Of a stretch of DNA of 38,742 nt, positions 25,637 through 34,630 are shown in pieces. Location of the stretch: NCBI GenBank assembly GCA_937871295.1, contig CALMRE010000254.1, positions 1 to 38,742 of the forward strand. The letters run 5' to 3'. The DNA is from an uncultured bacterium (lineage in GTDB: Bacteria > UBP6 > UBA1177 > JAKLFG01). Numbering within the stretch: the stretch's first letter is position 1; the number at the start of each line of letters is the position of its first letter. A model generated the notes under the pieces. That model ran no database searches. It was not told where the DNA came from and worked only from the letters and a program-made list of their open reading frames with translations. A program made the position numbers and the translations under genes.

Positions 25637-26833
25637 CTAACCGACCGCTTCGCCCATCTTGAACATCGGCAGATACATCGCGACCATGACCGTGCCGACA
25701 ACGCCGCCGATGATGACCATCATGATCGGCTCGAGCATCGCGGTGAGATTGCCGACCGCCACATCGACCTCGTCATCGTAGAAGTCGGCGATCTTCGCAA
25801 GCATGGTGTCCATCGCGCCGGTCGCCTCGCCGACGCCGATCATCGAAACGACCATCTGCGGGAATATCTTTGCCGCGACCAGAGGGGTGGTCATATCCTG
25901 CCCCTCGATGACCCGATCGCGCACATACTTGATCCCGTTCTCGATGACCTGATTGCCGGCGGTCGACGAAACGACGAGTAGTCCGTCGACCAGCGGCACG
26001 CCTGAACTCAGCAGGGTGCCCAGCGTCCGGGTGAACCGGGCGACCGCGGTCTTCTTGATGAGATCGCCGAAGACCGGCGAGGCCAACGCCACCTTGTCGA
26101 AGGTGTATTGCGCCTGGGGGTTTTTCATCAGGATCTTGAACCCGATTATGATCCCGGCGGCGATAATGCCCATGATGATGATATTCGCCCTGAACCAGTC
26201 GGAGATATCGACGATCATTTTAGTGATGCCGGGCAGATCCTTCCCCTGTCCTTGGAACATGGCGGCAAAGGTCGGTATGACGAAGACCATCATGACCGAG
26301 ATAAGACCAACGACCACGACCATGATGATGATGGGATAAGAGAGAGCGCCCTTTATCTTCTTGACGATCTTGTCGTTTTTCTCGAGGAACGCCGCCAGAC
26401 GGTCGAGGATCGTATCGAGGATACCGCCCACCTCGCCCGCAGCCACGAGGTTCACATAGAGATTGTCGAACACATTGTTATGCTCGCGCAGCGCGTCCGA
26501 CAACGACTTCCCCTCCTCGACCGCCTGCTTGATCTTGCGGATGACCCTGCGAAAAGAGGGATTCTCGGCATTCGCGCCGAGGATGTCCAGCGACTGTATG
26601 ATCGAAAGACCGGCGCTGATCATCGTGGAGAACTGTCGGGTGAAGACGACCATGTCCTTGCTTGTTATCTTCTGGGCGCCGAGTTCTATCCGCGTCCAAT
26701 CCTTCTTTATCTCATCGGCCTTGATGTTCTGGGCGTAGAGCGCCTGCTGGGCACTCTTTTCATCGTCGGCTTCGAGCAGTCCCTTGACGATCTCTCCCTT
26801 CTTATTGGTGCCCTTGTACTTGTAATAGGTCAT
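25637..26833 (-). CDS. pilC: Type IV pilus inner-membrane platform protein PilC
   Basis: 398 residues, the standard length of the GspF/PilC family. Two repeated T2SSF domains (about 70-190 and 270-390) with three long hydrophobic helices; the diagnostic motif FTRQFSTMISAGLSI is near 65-80, and VARFTRTLGTLLSSGVPL near 265. It sits in the inner membrane and transmits motor action from PilB and PilT to pilus assembly. It follows pilT with a 15-base gap and a GGGGGA ribosome site. Confidence 0.96.
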   Translation of the reverse strand: MTYYKYKGTNKKGEIVKGLLEADDEKSAQQALYAQNIKADEIKKDWTRIELGAQKITSKDMVVFTRQFSTMISAGLSIIQSLDILGANAENPSFRRVIRKIKQAVEEGKSLSDALREHNNVFDNLYVNLVAAGEVGGILDTILDRLAAFLEKNDKIVKKIKGALSYPIIIMVVVVGLISVMMVFVIPTFAAMFQGQGKDLPGITKMIVDISDWFRANIIIMGIIAAGIIIGFKILMKNPQAQYTFDKVALASPVFGDLIKKTAVARFTRTLGTLLSSGVPLVDGLLVVSSTAGNQVIENGIKYVRDRVIEGQDMTTPLVAAKIFPQMVVSMIGVGEATGAMDTMLAKIADFYDDEVDVAVGNLTAMLEPIMMVIIGGVVGTVMVAMYLPMFKMGEAVG

Positions 26834-26848
26834 GACATCCCCCGCCCG

Positions 26849-27931
26849 TTATTTTGCCCGCGACATCAGACTGACGAACTCCTCGAGACTCGGCGCCACC
26901 TGTTGCGCCTCTTCCATACTGACGATATCCTTCTGAACGAGCCGAACCAGATCCTGCGTCATGGTCTGCATATGATGCTCTCGCTGACCGGACTGCATCG
27001 TGGAGTATATCTGCTGCAGTTTGTTCTCCCGTATCAGGTTGCGTATCGCCGGGGTCGGCACCATGATCTCGCAGCACACGGTCCGGCCGCCGCCGTATTT
27101 TTTGGGCAACAGTATCTGCGCAAGAATTCCCTGCAGGACGAAACTGAGCTGAGTGCGCACCTGCGACTGCTGATTCACCGGGAACATGTCGATAATACGG
27201 TTGATCGTTTCGATGGTGTTGTTGGTGTGAAGCGTCGCGAAGCACAGATGCCCCGTTTCGGAGACCGCGAGCGCCGTTTCCATCGTTTCGATATCGCGGA
27301 TCTCGCCGATGAGCACCACGTCGGGGTCCTGCCGCAGAATGACCCGGAGCGCCTTGGCGAACGAGGCGGTATCGGAGCCGACCTCGCGCTGATTGACGAT
27401 ACAGCTCTTATGAGTGTGAATGAACTCTATCGGATCTTCGATGGTAACGATATGGCCCTTGCGATTCCGGTTGACGTAATCGATCATCGAGGCGAGCGTG
27501 GTCGATTTGCCGCTGCCGGTCGGTCCGGTGACGAGCACCAGTCCCTTCGGTTTCTTGGCTATCTCCTCTACCACCTCGGGCAGACCGAGCGTTGTGAAAT
27601 CGAGTATCTTATAGGGAATGACGCGGATGGCGGCGGCGACCGCGCCGCGTTGCATGAAGATGTTCGCGCGAAAACGGCTCAAGTTCTTGACGCCGAACGA
27701 CAGGTCGAGTTCGTTGGCCTCTTCGAACTGTTTCTTCTGCCGTTCGGTGAGGATGCTGTACGCCAGCCGCTTGGTGTCGGTGGGCGACAGCGGCGGCAGG
27801 CTCACCTGCCGGAGATTGCCGTCGATGCGAAGCTGCGGCGGACTGCCGGAGGTGATATGAAGATCCGAAGCGCTCTGCTCGATCAACAGGGTCAGCAGAT
27901 CCTGTAACGATACGCTTGAGGCGTCTACCAT
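26849..27931 (-). CDS. pilT: Type IV pilus retraction ATPase PilT
   Basis: 360 residues. Walker A GPTGSGKS at 136-143, Asp box TIEDPIEF, Walker B VVLIGEIRD at 205-213, His box SETGHLCFATLHTNN, and the PilT signature AIRNLIRE at 295-302, which marks retraction rather than extension motors. It powers pilus retraction and twitching at the cytoplasmic face. It starts at ATG 27931 after GAGGTACCCG, about 25 bases after the pilB stop. Confidence 0.96.
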   Translation of the reverse strand: MVDASSVSLQDLLTLLIEQSASDLHITSGSPPQLRIDGNLRQVSLPPLSPTDTKRLAYSILTERQKKQFEEANELDLSFGVKNLSRFRANIFMQRGAVAAAIRVIPYKILDFTTLGLPEVVEEIAKKPKGLVLVTGPTGSGKSTTLASMIDYVNRNRKGHIVTIEDPIEFIHTHKSCIVNQREVGSDTASFAKALRVILRQDPDVVLIGEIRDIETMETALAVSETGHLCFATLHTNNTIETINRIIDMFPVNQQSQVRTQLSFVLQGILAQILLPKKYGGGRTVCCEIMVPTPAIRNLIRENKLQQIYSTMQSGQREHHMQTMTQDLVRLVQKDIVSMEEAQQVAPSLEEFVSLMSRAK

Positions 27932-27956
27932 CGGGTACCTCGCTGGTATTCAGGCA

Positions 27957-29705
<1,749 letters not shown>

Positions 29706-29740
29706 CGTGCGGCACCCCGCATAGTCACAAGTTCGCGGCG

Positions 29741-29769
29741 AGTATATTCGCCCCTCGTGTCCGAGTCAA
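29741..29769 (-). promoter_or_regulatory. Sigma70-like promoter of the pilB operon
   Basis: Minus strand TTGACT (29769-29764), 17 bases, TATACT (29746-29741). Start near 29734 gives a leader of about 29 bases. It lies back to back with the promoter of the 2H phosphoesterase gene. Confidence 0.65.
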
Positions 29770-29774
29770 GAAAA

Positions 29775-29796
29775 CCGCATGGTTTTTCGGATGCGG
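29775..29796. promoter_or_regulatory. Inverted repeat between divergent promoters (possible operator)
   Basis: CCGCAT (29775-29780) and ATGCGG (29791-29796) form a perfect 6-bp inverted repeat with a 10-base spacer. It lies between the -35 hexamers of the two divergent promoters, just upstream of both, as expected for a dimeric regulator site. A hairpin function is also possible. Confidence 0.35.
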
Positions 29797-29802
29797 GAAA
29801 AA

Positions 29803-29831
29803 TTGATTTCTCCGCGCGGGACAAAGATACT
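29803..29831 (+). promoter_or_regulatory. Promoter of the 2H phosphoesterase gene
   Basis: TTGATT (29803-29808), 17 bases, GATACT (29826-29831); transcription start near 29838, about 17 bases before the ATG with GGGAG between. Confidence 0.45.
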
Positions 29832-29854
29832 GTGGTGTCCGTCGGGAGACCGCT

Positions 29855-30439
29855 ATGACCTTTCGACTCTTGCGCACCTACGCCGTCATCGGCCTTTTTG
29901 ACAAACAGGGAGAACGGTTCATTACGGCGCTCTGGGAACGGCTGGGAGAAGCAGGCATCCCCTGCGGCGTTCAGGAATACCGTGGCGCGCGACCGCACGT
30001 GACCTTTTCCATATTCACCGGCTGCGGAAAAGAACGGGCGATCGCGACGGTCGCCGGTATCGCGAAAGACCTACGCCCGATGCGACTCGAATTAGACCGG
30101 ATCGGCCTGTTCGCCATCGAAGGGCTATCGGCTTTTCTCGGTATCACGCCCACCCGGCCGCTGCTCGCGCTCCATCGCCGCATCGACGCGGCGACCGGCT
30201 CGTGCGCCGATCGATCGGTACCCTACTACCGCCCCGAACGCTGGATACCCCACTGCACCCTTTCCACGGCGCTTCAGAAACAGCATGTCCCCGCGATACG
30301 ACGGATCGGCAAAGAGTTATCCCTGCCGCGACGTTTCAGACTTTGCGGACTGGGCTTCACCGAACTTGATCATGAACGGCAGCGGTGGTCGTATGAACGC
30401 GACTTCCCCTTCGGCGGGCAGGGCTCGCTATCCGAATAG
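29855..30439 (+). CDS. 2H phosphoesterase / 2'-5' RNA ligase-like protein
   Basis: 194 residues. Two H-x-T motifs about 85 residues apart, HVT at 48-50 (ARPHVTFSIF) and HCT at 133-135 (WIPHCTLSTA), are the hallmark of the 2H phosphoesterase superfamily (2'-5' RNA ligase, cyclic phosphodiesterases). These enzymes act on 2',3'-cyclic or 2'-5'-linked nucleotides in the cytoplasm; the substrate here is unknown. ATG 29855 has GGGAG upstream. It is transcribed away from pilB, and its 3' end overlaps the convergent histidine kinase gene by 12 bases, so the two ends share sequence. Confidence 0.85.
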   Translation: MTFRLLRTYAVIGLFDKQGERFITALWERLGEAGIPCGVQEYRGARPHVTFSIFTGCGKERAIATVAGIAKDLRPMRLELDRIGLFAIEGLSAFLGITPTRPLLALHRRIDAATGSCADRSVPYYRPERWIPHCTLSTALQKQHVPAIRRIGKELSLPRRFRLCGLGFTELDHERQRWSYERDFPFGGQGSLSE

Positions 30440-32146
30440 TTTCGCCATGAGTTCCGCCATATCGCGCAGGCGGTACGGCTTGCGGAGGCTTTCGCGGAAA
30501 CCGTAATCGGCGGGATGCGCCATGACCGGATCCTCGGAATAGCCGCTGGAAGCGGCCGCCAACACATCGGGGTCGAGGTTCCGCAATGCCTTCAGCGCAT
30601 CGACGCCGCCCACATCGCCCGGCACCGTCAGATCGAGCAGTACCGCATCGAACGGCGCACCGGACCGTTTCGCCTCGGCATAGCGCTCGACCGCCTCGTT
30701 ACCGCCTGCAACGACGACCGCCTGAAAACCGAGCGTGGAAAGCATCTCTACCGCCAGATCCCGTATGGCGGCGTCGTCATCCATGACCAGTATCCGTTCT
30801 CCCTTTTTGCTTTCCGGCAACGGTTCCGGCTCCGGCGGTGTCTCGAAAAGACGGCCTTCCGCTTCAGATGCGGGAAGGTATATCGTGAAAACGGTACCGC
30901 GCCCCGGGTCCGATTCGACATCTATGTGGCCGCCGTGTTTGCGGATTATCGAATGGGAGATCGCAAGCCCCAGACCGCTCCCTTTCGGTTTGGTGGTGAA
31001 GAAAGGGTCGAATATGCGCGGCAGAATGTCCCGCGGGATGCCGTTCCCCTTGTCGCACACCGTGACTCTTATATACTGCCCCGTTCGCAAGGAAGAGTCC
31101 TGCCCCTCCGGCACGACATGGTTCGCGGCCGTTATCTCTATGATGCCGCCGTGCGGCAGGGCATCCCGCGCATTGAGGACCAGATTGCTGATGACCTGCC
31201 CGATGTGGTTCCGGTCGAAATCGCACAGCCACAGATCATCGGGAAAAGAGCAGCGACAGGAAACGGTCGAACCGGCGAGCGAAAAATCGGCCGCGTGCTT
31301 AATCACCGGACCTATTTTCCCGATCTGCTTCTGCGGGATACCGCCCTTTGCAAAGGTAAGCAGTTGCTGCGTGAGATCGCGCGCCCGGTCGAAGTTCAGC
31401 AGCGCCTTTTCGAGCAGTTCCCGCATGCGGCCGTCGGGCGCCAGACCGCGCGCCATATCGACATAGCCGAACATCGCCGAAAGGAGGTTGTTGAAATCAT
31501 GCGCGATCCCCCCCGAAAGGACCGCGAGTTTGTCGAGATTCTGTATCCGCTGGATGCTGTCGAGCATCTGTTTGCGTTCGGTTATCTCACGCACCGCGCT
31601 GATGAAACCGATGACCCGGCGGCTATGTCCATCGAAGCGGGGATAGATGGTGTTGATGATCCAGTGCTGCTGTCCTTTTTTATCGATGATACGCCCCTCG
31701 CGCGCCACCGTCCGGCCGCCGAGCACTTCGGCGAAGGCTTTTTTCGCCATCTCGCGATCGTCGGGATGGAGTATGCCGACCCATTTTTCGAGCGTATCCA
31801 CTTCCGAAGGATCGTACCCGTATTCGCGGAACAGTTTGTCGGCGATCCATTCGCGATGGAACCGTCCGTCGGGCAGGAGAATGACGCTCGACGCCGAATC
31901 CATCGTCAGCTCCGAAAGGATCCGGTAGCGTTCCTCGGAACGGCGGAGCGCCTCTTCGGTCTCCTTGCGCATAAGGATATCCGTTTCGAGTTGACGGTTG
32001 CGCCGCTCGAGTTCGGCCGTCCGTTCGGCGACGAGCTGTTCGAGTTCCCGCGCCCTTTTCGACGCCGGGCCGGAAGCGCTTTTCTTTTTGGGCGTCTCGC
32101 CCGAAGAAGCCGTTTTCTTCTTCGGTGTGGTCCGTTTCTCGGCCAT
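30428..32146 (-). CDS. Hybrid histidine kinase: basic tail, coiled coil, PAS, kinase, receiver
   Basis: 572 residues from ATG 32146, with GAGGTTGATC upstream; an in-frame TTG at 32152 is less likely. Residues 1-32 are Lys/Ala/Ser-rich (TPKKKTASSGETPKKK), resembling a histone H1-like tail. A coiled coil (about 33-75) leads to a PAS domain (76-190), then HisKA with His216 in IAHDFNNLL, HATPase with NLVLNARDA, DKGNGIP and GSGLGLAI, and a C-terminal receiver with phospho-acceptor Asp505 and Lys556. No membrane segment is seen, so it is cytoplasmic. It is the last gene after iorAB (20-base gap). No separate partner regulator is adjacent; the ligand is unknown. Confidence 0.9.
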   Translation of the reverse strand: MAEKRTTPKKKTASSGETPKKKSASGPASKRARELEQLVAERTAELERRNRQLETDILMRKETEEALRRSEERYRILSELTMDSASSVILLPDGRFHREWIADKLFREYGYDPSEVDTLEKWVGILHPDDREMAKKAFAEVLGGRTVAREGRIIDKKGQQHWIINTIYPRFDGHSRRVIGFISAVREITERKQMLDSIQRIQNLDKLAVLSGGIAHDFNNLLSAMFGYVDMARGLAPDGRMRELLEKALLNFDRARDLTQQLLTFAKGGIPQKQIGKIGPVIKHAADFSLAGSTVSCRCSFPDDLWLCDFDRNHIGQVISNLVLNARDALPHGGIIEITAANHVVPEGQDSSLRTGQYIRVTVCDKGNGIPRDILPRIFDPFFTTKPKGSGLGLAISHSIIRKHGGHIDVESDPGRGTVFTIYLPASEAEGRLFETPPEPEPLPESKKGERILVMDDDAAIRDLAVEMLSTLGFQAVVVAGGNEAVERYAEAKRSGAPFDAVLLDLTVPGDVGGVDALKALRNLDPDVLAAASSGYSEDPVMAHPADYGFRESLRKPYRLRDMAELMAKLFG

Positions 32147-32166
32147 GATCAACCTCGTCGTTGGTT

Positions 32167-32748
32167 CTATCGCTCCGTTCCGGTCAACTTCGTAAAAAGA
32201 CCCCGGTTCTTTTCAAGCATTTTTCCTTCCATCAGATCTTCCATCGCCGCCTCGTAGTGTTCCCGTTTGACGCCGGGAATGAGCCCGTCCCGGCAGATCG
32301 CCGCGAGAAGCGCGACATTCTGCATCCGCGTATCGGGCAGATCGTCGACCCGGACCCTGATGTTCTTCACTCTGCGGCGTTCGCATTCTTGCGCGATGGT
32401 CTCGGCCGCCACCTCGGGCGCCGCGCCGACGCGCACCTCAAGCGGCTGCCAGACGGTGTCGTACCAGACGAGTGTCCCGCCATCCTTGAGGGAACCATTG
32501 AGCGCCCGGAGCGCCTCGTGCCGTTCGAGCGCCACCGCGATGTCGGCCTGACCAACGGGGATAAGCGGCGAATGGACATCCTCGCCGATACGCAGATGCG
32601 ACACCACGATGCCGCCGCGCTGGGCAAGGCCGTGGGTATCGACCCCTTTGACCGTAAGCCCCGCATGATCGGCCGCCCGGATGAGCGCCTCCGAAAGCAT
32701 CCCGATCCCCTGTCCGCCGACCCCGGTGATATAGATATTCATCGTCAT
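32167..32748 (-). CDS. iorB: Indolepyruvate:ferredoxin oxidoreductase, beta subunit
   Basis: 193 residues, the usual IorB size and the gamma-type domain of 2-oxoacid oxidoreductases: ITGVGGQGIGMLSEAL at the N-terminus and THGLAQRGGIVVSHLRIG near 40-58. With IorA it oxidises aryl pyruvates from aromatic amino-acid transamination to aryl-acetyl-CoA, reducing ferredoxin. ATG 32748 follows GGGAG, ten bases after the iorA stop. The frame is intact, so if iorA is really broken this subunit has lost its partner. Confidence 0.92.
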   Translation of the reverse strand: MTMNIYITGVGGQGIGMLSEALIRAADHAGLTVKGVDTHGLAQRGGIVVSHLRIGEDVHSPLIPVGQADIAVALERHEALRALNGSLKDGGTLVWYDTVWQPLEVRVGAAPEVAAETIAQECERRRVKNIRVRVDDLPDTRMQNVALLAAICRDGLIPGVKREHYEAAMEDLMEGKMLEKNRGLFTKLTGTER

Positions 32749-32758
32749 GGCTTGCTCC

Positions 32759-34126
32759 CTACGCTTTCGGTTTGATCGCCTTGGACGGACAGGTCTGCAT
32801 GCAGGAACCGTCGCCGATGCACAGGTCGGTATTGACCGTCACCTTTCCATTCGGGAGCCGCGTGAAGGTCGGGCAGGCGAATTTTTCGACACATTCATGC
32901 ACGCCGTCGCAGAGTTCGGGCGGCACCATGACCTGCTTCTCCTTGAAATCGGGCTTGCGGCGCTGTTCCCGCATATATTTCAGCATGCAGGGATGCTTCG
33001 CGATGACCACCGAGAACTCCGGTATCTCGACCGCCTGCTTCACCAACTCGATGAGTTTCCCCTGCTGGTAGGCGTCGACCTCGAAGATATGCTTGACGCC
33101 GAGTCCTTCAAGTACGCGGCGGACCGGTATCGCATCGGTGATCTCGTTGAAATTCTTTCCGACCGCCGGATGGTCCTGATGGCCCGTCATCGCGGTGGTG
33201 CCGTTCTCCATGAGGATAAGCGTCACCTTGTGCTTATTGAAGATCGCATTGATGATGCCGGGAAGTCCCGCGTGGAAGAAGGTCGAGTCGCCGAGGAAGG
33301 CGATCACCTTGCGCTCGGTCTGGAAGAGCGACAGCCCCGACCCCATCGGCACCGAGGCGCCCATGCACATGAGCAGTTCGTTCATTTTGTAGGGCGGCAG
33401 GAAACCGAGCGAGTGACAGCCGATATCGCCCACCCGGATATCGGCCGGAGCAAGCGCTTTCTTTATCGCGTAGAAGGCGCTCCGGTGACCGCAGCCGGGA
33501 CACATCTGCGCCGGTCGCTTCGGCGCGTAGGGCTGTTCGGCCGGCCGCGCCGCTTTCTCGGGAAGCATATCGGGCCATTCACTGCGCAGTATGCCGTATA
33601 CCTTGTCGGGGGTATATTCGCCGATCCACTCCTCGGGGTCGCGTTTGCCGCTGATGCGGGTCGTCAGTCCCTTGTCGTAGGCGAGCGCTTTGACCTGCGG
33701 TTCGATGATCGCGTCTAGTTCTTCGAGTATCTTCACCTCGCGGTGACTTTCCAGGAACGCCTGTATGAGCCCCGCCGGAAGCGGGTGCAGAGTACCCAGT
33801 TTCAGGATATCGGGCTTTTTCGCCACACCCTGCAGGACATCCATGAGCGAAAGATAGGTCGTGCCGAAGGTGATGACGCCGCGGTCGCGGTTCCGGTTGT
33901 CTTCGCTCCGGTTGAGCGGTGTCCGGTCGAAATCCGCGGCAAGCGCGGCAAGCCGCGCGAGGGCGCGCCGTTTCATCGGGAAAACCTCGGTCGTGATAGG
34001 GATGTAGGGACCGTTCTGCGGATCGAAGCGCGGCGTTTTGTCCCACGGCTTCGGACTCCAGCCGGAAAAAGATACCTTTTCCTTTTGATGGCAGACATGG
34101 GTCGTCAGCCGCAGCACCACCGGCAT
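32759..34126 (-). CDS. IorA C-terminal open frame: thiamine-diphosphate and ferredoxin domains
   Basis: The open frame after the internal stop. Its first Met (MPVVLRLTT) lies within the conserved domain, with no ribosome site, so it is not a natural start. It holds CPGCGHRSAF, GDIGCHSLG and the thiamine-diphosphate motif GDSTFFHAG followed by ENGTTAM. The C-terminal ferredoxin part reads CDGVHECVEKFACP and CIGDGSCMQTCP; in a standard two-cluster ferredoxin each would have a further Cys where Val and Asp stand here, leaving three Cys per cluster. Confidence 0.75.
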   Translation of the reverse strand: MPVVLRLTTHVCHQKEKVSFSGWSPKPWDKTPRFDPQNGPYIPITTEVFPMKRRALARLAALAADFDRTPLNRSEDNRNRDRGVITFGTTYLSLMDVLQGVAKKPDILKLGTLHPLPAGLIQAFLESHREVKILEELDAIIEPQVKALAYDKGLTTRISGKRDPEEWIGEYTPDKVYGILRSEWPDMLPEKAARPAEQPYAPKRPAQMCPGCGHRSAFYAIKKALAPADIRVGDIGCHSLGFLPPYKMNELLMCMGASVPMGSGLSLFQTERKVIAFLGDSTFFHAGLPGIINAIFNKHKVTLILMENGTTAMTGHQDHPAVGKNFNEITDAIPVRRVLEGLGVKHIFEVDAYQQGKLIELVKQAVEIPEFSVVIAKHPCMLKYMREQRRKPDFKEKQVMVPPELCDGVHECVEKFACPTFTRLPNGKVTVNTDLCIGDGSCMQTCPSKAIKPKA

Positions 34127-34249
34127 CCCCTTCTCGACCGATATGCGGGCCGCCTCTTTATAAAAGGAATAGACCTCCGCCGGGGTCGCCGGCTCGAGGA
34201 CCGGCGTATACGAAAGAAGCGCGAAGTGGCGGTTATCCTGTTCGTTCTG

Positions 34250-34252
34250 CTA
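34250..34252 (-). other. In-frame amber codon within iorA
   Basis: TAG on the minus strand, preceded by AGC and followed by CAG. The same frame continues for 497 codons. Confidence 0.85.
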
Positions 34253-34630
34253 GCTGTGGGCGCCGGGATCGTCGCCCCAGATGATGACCATCCCGCCGAT
34301 CAGGTTCATGTGGCCGAGCTGGACGAAGGTGTCGGCGGCGACATTGAGTCCGACGCTCTTGAAAAAGACGCACGACAGATGGCCGTTGACCGACGCGCCG
34401 TAGGCCACCTCGGTCGCCACTTTCTCGTTGGTGGAGAATTCGAAGTAGAAGGGGCGCTGGTCGGTCGGGAGGCTCTTTATCGCCTCGGCGATCTCGGGGG
34501 TGGGCGAGCCGGGGTAACTGGTCACCACCCGCGTTCCGGTCTCTATCATCGCCCGGACCACGGCGGTGTTGCCGATGACGATCTCGGAAAAGGGCTGCTC
34601 GGATAAAAGGAGCGTTCCTAACTGTTTCAT
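34250..34630 (-). CDS. IorA N-terminal open frame ending at the internal TAG
   Basis: 126 residues covering the start of the pyruvate-ferredoxin oxidoreductase-type N-terminal domain: VVTSYPGSPTPEIAEAI, EFSTNEKVATEVAYGAS and GGMVIIWGDDPGAHS. It has a good ribosome site. Alone it lacks the thiamine and iron-sulphur domains and cannot be active. Confidence 0.75.
   Translation of the reverse strand: MKQLGTLLLSEQPFSEIVIGNTAVVRAMIETGTRVVTSYPGSPTPEIAEAIKSLPTDQRPFYFEFSTNEKVATEVAYGASVNGHLSCVFFKSVGLNVAADTFVQLGHMNLIGGMVIIWGDDPGAHS

Larger units (their letters stand above)
32759..34630 (-). pseudogene. iorA: iorA, indolepyruvate:ferredoxin oxidoreductase alpha subunit, interrupted by in-frame TAG
   Basis: Read through, the frame is 623 residues, the normal IorA length, from ATG 34630 (GGAGGTCCCGT upstream, ATGA overlap with the preceding stop) to TAG 32759. 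One codon, 127 at 34250-34252, is TAG. The reading frame is unbroken on both sides and continues the family sequence without loss: GDDPGAHS, stop, QNEQDNRHF, where relatives have HSSQNEQD. A single C-to-A change of a serine TCG would produce this. Explanations are a base-calling error, a recent nonsense mutation, or suppression; TAG is the normal stop of many genes in the window, so recoding is unlikely. Everything else in the gene looks conserved. Confidence 0.8.

Noticed and set aside
34126-34126. Independent start for the C-terminal IorA fragment
   Set aside because: The Met is inside a conserved beta-strand of the domain, has no ribosome site, and the frame upstream to the TAG continues family sequence.
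34250-34252. Genome-wide recoding of TAG, for example as pyrrolysine
   Set aside because: TAG is the natural end of many genes in this window, and the position is Ser in relatives.
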